The notes below the pieces were generated by a model, which worked only from the letters and a program-made list of their open reading frames with translations, did not search any database and had not been told where the DNA came from. From NCBI GenBank assembly GCA_003116995.1, contig BDSL01000026.1:248001-312000 (forward strand): a stretch of 64,000 nucleotides of DNA, in the 5' to 3' direction. This document shows, in pieces, positions 46,401 to 56,604 of the stretch (the first letter of the stretch is position 1; each line of letters begins with the position of its first letter). The translations under genes were made by a program, and so were the position numbers. The stretch comes from Yamagishiella unicocca (lineage: Eukaryota; Chlorophyta; Chlorophyceae; Chlamydomonadales; Volvocaceae).

Positions 46401-49400
46401 GCCGGCCGCGGTCGCAGCCCCCGCGCCCGCTGCTCTCCCTACCCGGCCGCCGACCAGCGAGGCCAGCGCAGCGGCATATGCGCCCACGTGCAAGCGCACA
46501 GTCAGCTCCACTCCGAGCGACCCGTGGGTCGACGGCCTGGCAGGGAGAGCAGCGACAGGCGCGGTGGCGGCGCTGGTGGCCTCAACGCAGCCGGCGGCGG
46601 CGGCGGGCGATGCGGACGGCGACCTCAACGGCGACGGCGGTCGTGGTGGTGGTGGTGGTGATGCGATGGTGGCAGCGGTCCCCAAAGCAACCAACGGCGC
46701 CGCCGCCTTGCGGTGGGGCGGTGCGGCCGCCGCGGGGCCGGCCCCCGCTCCGGGGCCGCGGACGACAGTGACGAGCTCAGGTGCAGCGGCGCACGACACC
46801 AAGATGACGCGAGGCTCCACAGTGACGTCAGCCGCCAAGCCACCGGGCCAGACACCGCCACCGCCGCCCTCGCTTCCGCCGGCGGCTGCTGAGAGTCGCT
46901 GAGGTGTCCCATGGGCCCCAGCTGCCCCGTCAGCCCGGTCAGACCCGGCCGCGAACAGGTGGTCGCTCTGGCGGGTGCATCGGGACGCCCGCAGCTGCCA
47001 CGTGCCAGAGGGAGTGTCGTACTGATACAGGCTGAAGCCGCCGAGGCCGTCCTGCATGGGCCGGGACCGTTTGGGTTGACGTCACGGGGTGGGGAGGGTG
47101 GAGACGAGCACCGCCGCGTGCCCGTGGAAGCTAGCAGCGACGGGGCGCAGCCGCCTCCGCCCCTGGTCGACCCTGATCCTGCCCTCACCGCCTCCGCCCC
47201 TGGTCGACCCTGACCCTGCCCTCACCGCCTCCGCCCCTAGTCGACCCTGACCCTGCCCTCACCGCCTCCACCCCTAGTTGACCCTGACCCTGCCCTCACC
47301 GCTCTGTGCACAGCCCTTACAGCCATGTATACATGGCTGTGTACAACATCCTCACCGAAGGCGGCCCCGTCAAGTTTCATCCTTGTAAGGTACGCAGCTC
47401 AAAACTCAAAAACCCATTTCCCCCTCTCCGCCACGTCCGGCCCCGGCCCCCTTACCTCGATCATGGCCGTCGCCCCGTGCTGTATGTTCGGCAGGGAGGC
47501 CGCCAGTGTCGACCACACCGGATCAAGTGGCAGAGCATCGCCGGGCGCAAGCAAGCCGGAGGGGGCGGTGACTGGGCACGGCGGCGCGGTCCCGAATCCT
47601 CCGGCCCCATGAGTTGCCTCCTGCGCCTGCTCCCCCTCCTCCGCCTCTCCCCGAGCCCCTTCAGCACCACCGCTAGCACCGCCGCCGCACACCGTGCTGC
47701 CGGCGCCGCCCTGCTCGCCGGCCTCTCGGCCCAGCAACCGGCTTCCCCGCCGCCCCTGGTCCTGCTTCTGCTGCTCCATATGCCCCATCACCGGGCGCTG
47801 CTGCGGCCGCTGCTGCTGCTGCTGCTGCTCGGGTTCCGCAGCCAGCACCTCCATTACTACGATGAGGCTGCCTTGGCGGGCGGATATGTTGACCAGCTGC
47901 CAGTCTGGGCGCCTGCTCGCAGCGAGCGGCAGGCGGTGGCATCGGCAGCAGCGATGGAGGAAAGTGGTGAGCAGAGGTATGGAGCGCGCGCGCGCGTGCG
48001 GTGTCCCACACCCAAGGACACCACACAATAGCTCTGCTGCGGGAGATTGTTGGCAGGAGGGTGACGGGGGGGGGGCAGCGCAGATCCACCGCGTGACGGA
48101 CCGCGACACACCCACCAGGCTCGCAACGGCCGTCCCCACTCCTCCCCCCCCCGGCCCCTCCTCCAACAACCCAAGCGCGCCCCGCCTGGCCTGACCCCAT
48201 CCACAACGGCTGACCCCGCACTGCGGGTCGCCCCGCTGTTCCTCACCTCGCGGCCATCTGCGCCCGCACAGCCTCCACCCAGCCCTCAGGCAGGTCCTCG
48301 GGCGACATGGCGGGCATCCGCATCACCACCCGCCGCAGCGTCGTGCGCCCGGTGTATTCGAACGCCGCCGCCCGGGCCACAAGCGACTTGGCCCGGGATA
48401 GGGCCGCCGGCTCCGAAACACCACCCGCCTCAATGGCCCCAGGCGGAGCGGGCTCCGCGAGTTGCTGCGGGAGCGAGCCCGTGGCCGGAACCACCGCCGC
48501 GGCCGCCGCAGGCGGCGGCGGCGGCACTTTGTCCGCCTGCTGGGTGGAGCCTTCCATGGTCGCCGTATCGGCGGCGGCGGCGGTGGCTGGTTTCGCAGAC
48601 TGCCGTACAAGGCTCCGAACCCACGCACCTACGTCCATTTTGGGTGTGTCGCTGGGGGCCTCGTACGACAGGCAGGGGGCGCTGCCCGGCGCCGCGCTCT
48701 GCGCCATTGCAGTCGGCTCTGCGAGCTGCGGCAAGGCGGATGCGCCGGCGGTAGGCAGCAGGTGCATCGCGGCGGAGGTGGCGACGGCGGCGGCGGTGGC
48801 GCCGCAGCTGCTGTTGGTGGTGACGCCGCCGCCGCCGCCGCCTCTACCCCCACATCCGTCTGCGCACCCGCAACCCGGCCCACAGCGGCAGCTCGCGGAG
48901 TCGCAGCTCATGCGCTGCTCGGCCCAGTCCTCGCCCGTCAGGAGCAGCGTGCAGCTGCAGCTGCAGCGGCAGCTGTCGCCAGCGGCGGCGTCGGCGCCGC
49001 CCCTGGAGTGCCCGCCGGCGTCCATGCCGCTTGCAGAGCCCACAGCCGCCAGCCAGCCAGAACCGGCGGGGCAGTCCGGTAGAGGATACGCGGTACTGGC
49101 AGCGCCGAGCGAAACAGCCGGAGGGCGCTGCTGGCTGCATCCGGGCTCATCGCCGGCATCGACCGCCTGGACGACTGCCACGTCAGCAACGGCACCACCA
49201 CATGCGGATGGTCGGAGCAACTGATCTGGGTCGGGCTGTCGAGCAACGCCGCAACCACATGCGGATGGTCGGAGCAACTGATCTGGGTCGGGCTGGTCAG
49301 CAACGCCGCAACCACATGCGGAAGGTCGGAGCAACGGGTCTGGGTCGGGCTGGTCAGGTCGGCACGGAGCCCGAGTGATGAGCCCGGGTGTCGCGGCAGC

Positions 49401-50514
49401 TGCGACGGCCACGGCGCATGAGCCAGGGTTGATGTGGGTCGCGGCAGCTGCGACAGGGTTGATGTGGGTCGCGGCCGCGGACACGCACGAGGCGATGACG
49501 GAGGCGTAGCCGTGGTTAGGCGCGTCCTGGGGGGTACAGCTGGTGCTCTTGCCACAGGCTGAAGCGCCCCTGCCAGCACCATCCGGCTCCAGCTGTCCGC
49601 CTGCGGTGGCCGGCGACCGCCGAAGGAGTCGCGGCGCGGCCGCTAGGCCGTGTGACAGGGCTGCCCACAGAGCGTTGAAGATCTGAGATCGGTAGAGGGC
49701 GTAGGCGTAGGCCGCTGCGCTGGCAACGATTGACTGCAGGATCAGGTGTTGCGCGTCGACCAAGGGCGATGGGAAGGGGTCGGGCACTCTGCGACTGAGG
49801 CTCAGGCAGCTGATGGTGACGCCGAGGACTGTGGACGCCGCATAAAATAACACGAAGCCAGGTGGGAGCTGCGTGGGCGGGAAAGGGGGAAAGGGTAGGA
49901 GCAGGCGCATGACACATGGACGCAGGATGACACACAACGCGCAGTTTTCTCACCATAATAACAGCCGCGGCAAGAGGGTACTTATAGAGGTCCGGCAGGA
50001 TATGGTAGACGTGCGTGGTTAGTTCGGAAGGACTGATGACCCACAGGAGGGCCCCGGGCAGGATCGTATCGTTGATAATAAAGAGGATGAGGTACGAAAG
50101 GGTGATTACTCTCTTCCATCGCCCGGAGGTAACGCCGATGAGCCAGAGAGCGATGAGCAGCAGGGATAAAGCTGGGGCGATGAGCCTAGGCAGCTCTGCA
50201 ACGGGAGCCTGCAAGTACACTCCCAGCGCTTGCAGCCGTCGTTTCATGAGGAATACAAGCACTTCCAATCTCGAGCCCTCGCAAGGATAGCCCGCAAACG
50301 CCTCCAAACTGGCCGCGATGTGCGAGTGCGCCAGTGGCGCCAGCGATTCCTGCTCCTTTGCAGCAACATTGCCGCAGGAAATGGTCTGAAGACACTTGTT
50401 TACATGGCTTAGCACCTCTATCAGGCATGACAGCGCAACGATAGTAGCTGCGTTTACGAGGGCTGGCTCCGAGGGGATCCTCGGTTGCCGGTGCTTGAGA
50501 TTCATGGCAACCAC
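43407..50514 (-). CDS. Large multi-pass membrane protein of unknown family, ~1,989 aa
   Basis: Five exons join without frame loss: 50514-49954, 49868-48247, 47912-47456, 47051-45213, 44897-43407. The N-terminal part has at least three to four hydrophobic segments (e.g. LIAPALSLLLIALWLIG, VITLSYLILFIIN, FVLFYAASTVLGVTIS). A long Ala/Pro/Cys-rich stretch follows with a threefold QPDPDQLLRPSACGCG repeat and a Cys-rich patch (CRCSCSC, CRCGPGCGCADGC). FEYTGRTTLRRVVMRM plus DLPEGWVEAVRAQM, then WQLVNISARQGSLIVVMEV, look like a folded domain. Exon four has another folded-looking part (GGFSLYQYDTPSGTW; CLLHFELWHDPSGLLYGSTS). LTPLQLAALGQDG near the end is ankyrin-like. The C-terminus has three more hydrophobic segments. 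I do not recognise the family; layout recalls lineage-specific volvocine membrane proteins. Start could be the second Met at 50505. Confidence 0.75.
47150..47302 (+). repeat. 37-bp minisatellite, four copies, in membrane-protein gene intron
   Basis: Four copies of a 37-bp unit containing cgcctccgcccctggtcgac and ending in cctgccctcac, in the intron between the third and fourth exons of the large membrane-protein gene. Confidence 0.9.
49196..49375 (-). repeat. ~57-60-bp coding minisatellite, three copies
   Basis: Three tandem units, each containing accacatgcggatggtcgga, encode QPDPDQLLRPSACGCG-type repeats in the second exon of the large membrane-protein gene. Units are multiples of three and remain in frame. 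Confidence 0.9.
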
Positions 50515-52250
50515 CCCATTCTATGCGCATTAATTAGCAGCAAACTACCCGAAAGATCTCTAGTCAATGCAACCCTAATCTACGGCTGTCGTGACCAGTA
50601 CGGTTCCGTTGTCCCGTCAAAAATACCAGCGCATGCCCGCATGCACGGGTTGGGTGCATACCAGAAGTGATCAGCTGCCGCAATTCATAAGTTCGTCTGA
50701 ATTGTAACTCGGACCGTTCGCGTATTCCCTTACCTCCTGACCCTGCCTTCCCGTTCGTCTCCGAAACTCCATGCTCTTCTTTAACGTTATCGCCCCTATC
50801 CTAACAGGCCTCAATCCAGCGCGGTGAGGCCGTCTGCAGCAGCGTCGAGGACGCAGCAACAAGTCGTGCTCCGTATTGCAGTTACCCTAACCCCTAGCTC
50901 GGCCTTCTCGCTGCCTTCAGCACCCCTCGCAACGGAGCCCTTTAGTCACGGGCCCTTGCAACTTTCGCATTTTGCAGCGACAGCAAGTCCCGCTTCGTAT
51001 TGCTCAGCGCAGCAGGCAGCCGTTTGCGCTCCCTGGCCTGCCATAGTCTCCTGGCCGCGACCCAACACGGGCCAACACCTCCAGCACCCGTGCATTCGCA
51101 TGCACGGGCCAATACCTCCAGCACCCATGCACGGGCGACCTTACATCCCCGTCGTTTTGAGAGCGCGCGGACCAGGCCAAGCAATTTGTTGCCAAACGAT
51201 ACGATCCGCGACCCTGCCTTCTAGAGGAAAACCATGGCATCCTAGCAAACACCGGGAGTCCCTCTGTCCACTCGAACCCACAAACCAGCCCCCAAGTGCC
51301 CCCTCCCCCCCTTTTCGCACGTAGCGGCGCTGCGTAGCCTAGTGGGATGCCGGCACCGGACATTACAAACGAGACCTACCGCTAATGAGACACGGTTTTA
51401 CAGCCGGCCCTTCCCTTCCCAGGCCTTGTCCTCGCATGTGTTGTGTCATGTGTGTGTATACCTCGCTCCGAAACCGCAGGGCCCATCCCACCCCCGGGTT
51501 TTCCTTGCAACCTCGCCCCCTCCACGACCAAGTCGCCAGCCTCCATGATCCCCGGCAGGAGACCCTGCCAGGTCGCCGTGAACCTGAAAGTCTCCAGGCC
51601 GCCGAAGATCTCTAGTTGATCGGCTATACTCTACGTACGATGTGCGTACGACGTCCGTACGCTGCCCGTACGATGTCCGTTCGACGCCTGAAGCGGCGTG
51701 GCGCACGTCTGCGCAGGCGGTCACAGCCGTGTTTCCATCCGTGCCGCTGTGATGCAGCAGCCGTGAGACGCAGTGGGACAAAACACAGTCCCCAGGCCGT
51801 GTGGCGGGGAGGCCTTATCCACCTTTACGGTGGGAGGGCAGCCGGCCTCCGCCCGCCGGGGCGCCGAACTCAATGCACGCGCCGTTCGGCCGGCCGCACT
51901 CGGCTTTGCGGCCTAGCTAGCTAGCTAGATGCATGGATGGATGGATCCTTAAACGGACGCCACTCGCCACAACCAACCCGCTGTACACCTTGGCAGTACC
52001 GTGTCCACCAAGGAATCGACCGACATGCACGCACCCACACACCCAGCGAAGTAAAACCCGAACACCCCCTCCCTCTCCCTTCCTGCCTCCCTTTCTCCCC
52101 TCCCTCCGCCCCAGGCTCCACCCCAAGCGCGCCTACTCACAGCGGGCTCCCTCACTCCGGGTGCACGCCGCCCTAACCGCACCCACAACTGACTCACCGC
52201 CGCCCTAACCGCACCCACAACCGACTCGCGCGCCTCCCTCTCTGCCTCCA
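50515..52250. other. Intergenic, membrane-protein 5' flank and LZTFL1 3' flank
   Basis: About 1.7 kb between two minus-strand genes. It must include the membrane-protein promoter and LZTFL1 3' UTR; on the minus strand a TGTAA occurs near 51397-51401. Short repeats are seen: two copies of a cacctccagcacc unit near 51070-51130, five cgtacg hexamers or close variants at 51630-51690, and a (CTAG)n/(ATGG)n run at 51912-51945. No gene supported. Confidence 0.5.
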
Positions 52251-55200
52251 CTAATGCGTGTCGGCACTGGGCACGTTTTGCGGCTCGTACTTCTCCAGCC
52301 GCTTGCGCAGCGCCGCCGCCTCCTGGCTCTTGGACTGCATCATCTGTTTCATCTGCAGGAACTGCTTGCTCTCCTGCAGCTTGCCGTTAATGGCCTCCGC
52401 GGCCGCGCGCAGTTCCTTGTCCTTGATGGCCAGCTGGTTGCGGGCAGCCTGGTGGGAGGGCAGGTACATAAGAGAACCGGTAACTCGACATAGGAAGTGG
52501 TGGTGTGGGGAAAAACGTTGACGCGACAAGGACAGGATAGTTGGCTCATGGTCGTCGGACACCCGGCGGGTGGGAGAGGTGGGGGGGCCGAAGGCGGGAG
52601 GGTGTATGGCGGCTCCTATTGAGCCGACGACCGGGATCCAAGGTAGTTGGCGCATGGTCGTCGGACACCTAGGAGGGGGGGCCTTGTAAAAAAAGACCTG
52701 GTTACTCGACGTGGGAGTGTGGCGGGGGGAAGAGAAGAGGGCGAGGAGGGCGCGGATGAGGGCGGGGAGGGCGCGGGAGGGAGCGGGAGGGGCAAATGCG
52801 GAGGCGGAGGCGACGAGGAAAGAGAGAGCTGCGAGGGGAGGGTACAAAATAAATCCGCGAATCCACGGCTGCGGGGGAGGGGGGGCATCGGCACGTGCAA
52901 CCAAATAGGCAAGCAGCATACGGCTCGATATCAGCAGTTCCACCCACCCCCCCGGTTCTTTACTTGTAACCCCCCCGCCCACCTGCATCTCCTCCATCAG
53001 CGCCGCCACCTTGCTGCCCAGCCCGCCCGCCTGCTTCTTCAGCGTCTCCACCTCCGCCGCAGTCAGCTGCGAGCGGCCCGCGGCCGAGGAAGCCATCTGC
53101 TCCATGTCCTTCTGCAACTTAGACATGGATGCGTCTTTGTCGCCCAGCGCCGCCTTCAGTGACTTGTCCTTGGCAGCGAGCTCGTCCTTCAGGGTGTTTA
53201 TCTGGGGGCCGGGGGTATGAGAGTAGAACCGTGGGTCGGCACTGAAAAGTATACCCGAGCCTAGGTAGCGTCTGGTAAACACGTTCGGAATTGCTTGCTG
53301 GAGAACGTATCGGGGGGCGCGCGAAGGTTTGGCGGGGGGGGTTTAGGGGTGGTGGTGTGCGGGGTGGAGGGGAAGGTGAGCAGGAGCGGCTGGGGGGCAA
53401 AGGGAAGACCCGTGTACGATGGAAAAACCGTTTGGGACATACATTTGGGACCTACGTTTGGCGCCATGGGTGGCGGCGTAAGGGTATCGCCCCGATCCGC
53501 GGGGTTCTGCTGAGGCCTCTACAACGTGCGAAGGGTTTGGGCGCTGAGGATGCCGCTTTCGCAAACTTGTGACCGTTGCTACGATGGTATGGAAGCAAGG
53601 TGTGCAAGCAACACAGGGGTCACGCAGGATCAGGCGGTGGATGCCTTCCGGCCCGCCCCCTCCGTTGCCTATCACTACGCCTTAGCGGCGCCTCCGCTCC
53701 TCCTCCTTGCCGCGCCGCTCCGCTGGACCACCACCTTCACCACCCTCGGTTTGTCGGCCGTGGATTCGCGGATTCTCTTCCAAAACGCCCCCCCAGGTAC
53801 CTGCTGGTTGAGCGCCGAGCGGTCCCGCATCATCTTGGTGGTTTCCTCCTGCGCCCGCGGCAGTGAGGGGAGAAGGGAGGCGGGGGGAAACCCGTGCACG
53901 TGTAAAAACCCGCGCTTGTGGCAGACGCGTGGGGAGGGCGGCGGTGGGAGGGGAGAGGAACGCGGGCGATGGATGGGCGGCGGAGGCACGGGTATCCCAA
54001 CGGGGCTGGGAAGAGGGGCTGCAGCGGTGATAAAACGGAAACTAACCCGCCGACCCAAGGGGGCTGCTGGGTGGCGGGGGGGGGCATAAAGACCCGGTTA
54101 CACGACACGGGTAAAGTAGGTGGCGTGTGTGTGTGCGTGTTCGGTTGGGTGCATGCATGTGTGCATGCGGCCGCCAACTGCGCAGAGCCCACACACTCGC
54201 ACAAGGGCGCCCTGGTCATGTCGTCATTGCGAGTCACCACCAGGCGGGCTGCTCTGCAAGCGTCGCCCCCGCAGCCACGTGCCACACCCTAAAACCCTAG
54301 AAACCCCACCTGCAGCTTGGCCATGCGCTCCTGCACGCCCGCCAGCTCTGCCTTGAGGCCGTCGCGCTCCTTGATCATCGCCGGGTCCTGCAGGGGACAG
54401 GGGGGGAGGGGCGGGGAAACCGTTGACGCGAAAAAGACAGGATAGTCGGCGCAGGGGAGAGGGGGGAGGGGCGGGGAAGGGGCGGAAGAGGGCGCAAGTG
54501 GGGGGAGGGACGGGAGCGGGGTGGCACCCAGGGGGTTGTACGGCACGGCGAGGGCGGGGCCAAGGAGCGGGGCCAGGGGGGTGACGAGGCATCCATACCC
54601 GGATGCAACACCAGCGCTGAGCCGTTTGATCGCGCTCCCACGCGCCTGGCGGCTTCCGTGATCCGCTGGAGACTGAAATGGGCGCCGGTCTGGCGCCCAT
54701 AGCGCCCGTCGCTCTGACGCCCGGCGCTCACGTCCTAACACTTCCCGGCCCCCCCGGCACTTGGGACCTCTCTCGCCCTCGCCCCTCCTCCCAGCTCCCC
54801 CCTCCACACAGACACCTACGTCTCGTACGTCTTGTCACCGGGTCTTCTCGCTAGCTTACCCCACCCCTCACTACGCTTCCCCAGTCGAGTTACCGATTAG
54901 GGTTCTTTTATTGTAACCTTCCCCCCAAAACGCACACCTGGGTCGACACAGTCGCCACTGTTCCCATCCTGCCCAGGTTGGTGTTGCGGCGCACAAAGTC
55001 GGAGGCGGGGCGGGACAGCGCGGTGGCCTCACTCGAGCTGATCTGGAGGGGGGGACCGGGCGGGCGGGCGGGCGTTTGGGGGTTGAGAGGGAATCCTCAA
55101 TCCAGGAGGAATCCGTCCAGGTTTTCCTCAGGGGCTGCTGAGGGAAACCTGCAATGCCCGTACCGCACCACGGGTACGGCACCACGGGTACGACATCACC

Positions 55201-56270
55201 CAAGCACAGCACCCCATCAACACCCCACTTAGCAATTCCGGCAGCAGCAGCGGTAGCAGCAAGAGGGGTTGCAACCTCCCACCCACCCCCTCTTTTTTTT
55301 CAAACCACCCCGTCTCTTCGCATTTGAAAAACACACGCATTTGAAAAACACACGCATTTGAAAAACACACGCATTTCTCCTCCGCTGGACCGTCACCTTC
55401 ACCGCCCTCGGTTTGTCGGCCGTGAATTCGCGGATTCTCTTATCAAACCCCCCACCTGCTTTATGTACCCCCCCTCACCTGCTTGAGGAGGAACTCGTTC
55501 TCCAGGGAGTTGGTGTCCACCATGAGCTCCATCCCCTGAGCCTGCGCCTGGCTCAGCAGGATTTTGACCAGCAGCGCGTTGGCGTGGTACGCGTTTTGGA
55601 TCTCCTGCATGGTTTGGTCAAACGAGGGTCCGGGCGGCAATGACAGGTGGCGCAAGGTGGGGGTTAGGGTAAGAGTGCAACGGGTTCGTCAGGACGCCCG
55701 GCCGAAGGCACACAAAGGGTTTGTCTTACGTTGGAGGTAGGATTGCCGACTTGGGATCATTTGCGAGTTTCAGGTGCGGCGTAGCGGGCTAGAGCCCCCA
55801 GGGGATACCCCCACTCGCACATGGTTGCTGCGATTTCTTCAAGCTCGACAGGAAAGCCGATCACGGGTCTGTAAAACGAAGTGGATTTGCCTCCAATAAT
55901 CGAGCTTTTGTCCCGAAGGCAGCGCGTGGGAGAGGGTCGAAGACCAAGGGATCGCGCGACTGCATGTGGAGGTAACCCACCGTATCAATGAGCTTTTTCG
56001 TCTCCAGCTCCAGCTCACTGAACATTGACGACAGCTCCTTGAAGTTGTACATTTCCTGTGCAAGCAGATACCTGCGCTCAGACGGGTTTCGTAGTTCCAC
56101 GCACAGCGACGAACCACTTGGCCCAAGCGTACCCCCTGGCGAATGTGCTCCGCCTTGAAGTCGCTGATAGTGGCGATAACTTCGCGAACATGTTGGTCAC
56201 GCTTAAGCTTTGCAAAGCGCAGGTAGCCCTGCACCTGCAGCTCGCCATCTTCCGAAAGCGCCAGCGACAT
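52251..56270 (-). CDS. LZTFL1: LZTFL1 (BBSome regulator, leucine-zipper transcription factor-like 1), 328 aa
   Basis: Coiled-coil protein that controls BBSome traffic in cilia. Eight exons: 56270-56133, 56055-55981, 55604-55479, 55042-54938, 54387-54310, 53848-53801, 53201-52983, 52448-52251. Every exon length is a multiple of three. The N-terminus VQGYLRFAKLKRDQHVREV matches the conserved start (INYMRFARSKR in man), then FKELSSMFSELELET and EIQNAYHANALLVKILLSQA with SLENEFLLKQ (human SELENRELLEQ). From about residue 150 it is coiled coil (KERDGLKAELAGVQERM, TLKDELAAKDKSLKAAL) and ends LRKRLEKYEPQN, the family's hallmark tail. Length is close to human LZTFL1 (299). Exons two and three use donor ACG|GTGGGT and acceptor CATGCAG, chosen over longer read-through because they restore the family alignment. 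Divergent from the WDR33/FY gene. Confidence 0.92.
52514..52565 (+). mobile_element. Dispersed repeat family B (GTTGACGCG..GGACAGGATAG) in LZTFL1 intron
   Basis: About 50 bp from acgttgacgcgacaagg to ggtcgtcggacac. Relatives at 7192-7239 (JmjC intron), 27752-27790 (Listerin intron), 52642-52669 (same intron, truncated), 54417-54453 (LZTFL1 intron) and 42343-42390 (reverse, intergenic). The intronic copies lie toward the acceptor of their minus-strand gene. Confidence 0.7.
55381..55441 (-). mobile_element. Dispersed repeat family C (GAATCCGCGAATCCACGGCC) in LZTFL1 intron
   Basis: About 60 bp, on the minus strand from gagaatccgcgaattcacgg through ccgacaaaccgagggcggtg to the tccagcgga end. Close relatives at 53721-53780 (LZTFL1 intron, also near the donor) and 35071-35129 (HAD gene intron, opposite strand). 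Confidence 0.7.
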
Positions 56271-56604
56271 GATGGCAGAAGGGGTGGCCTAGTGTGGATA
56301 GACTATGGCAAAAACCTCGACGGATCAAGGTGGACGACCATGCATGTGCCCGGGAATCCCGTACTTGGGCGGGCGGATGGACAATTGTCGCTATTGTCTA
56401 GATGCCTGCTGGCAGAGTACTTAGGATTCCGTGCATCGAGATTATAACGCAGCATGTTACGTACGATGAACTGTACCTGTGGCAGCTGTATAGCGCGCAA
56501 GCGCATTGGTTGCCAATCGTATACGCCACTATGAACAGACCAACATACCAACCTAGTTCACAAATAATTCTAGCTGAGGCGCCTTTGTGCAGGCTACAAA
56601 GGCC
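56271..56604. promoter_or_regulatory. Divergent region LZTFL1 / WDR33-FY
   Basis: About 330 bp between the two start codons, relatively AT-rich for this window. A tgtgcag at 56586-56592 looks like the acceptor of a 5'-UTR intron of the plus-strand gene, so its true promoter may lie further left, near or over the LZTFL1 start. Shared control of a ciliary and a housekeeping gene is only inferred from spacing. Confidence 0.5.

Noticed and set aside
45552..46661. Plus-strand open frame of 369 codons
   Set aside because: Antisense of the fourth exon of the membrane-protein gene; Arg/Pro/Ala low complexity without domain.
55861..56100. Extending the second LZTFL1 exon to the stop at 55861
   Set aside because: The residues after KKLIDT do not match LZTFL1, while the GTGGGT donor there and the CATGCAG acceptor at 55605 restore the family alignment in phase.
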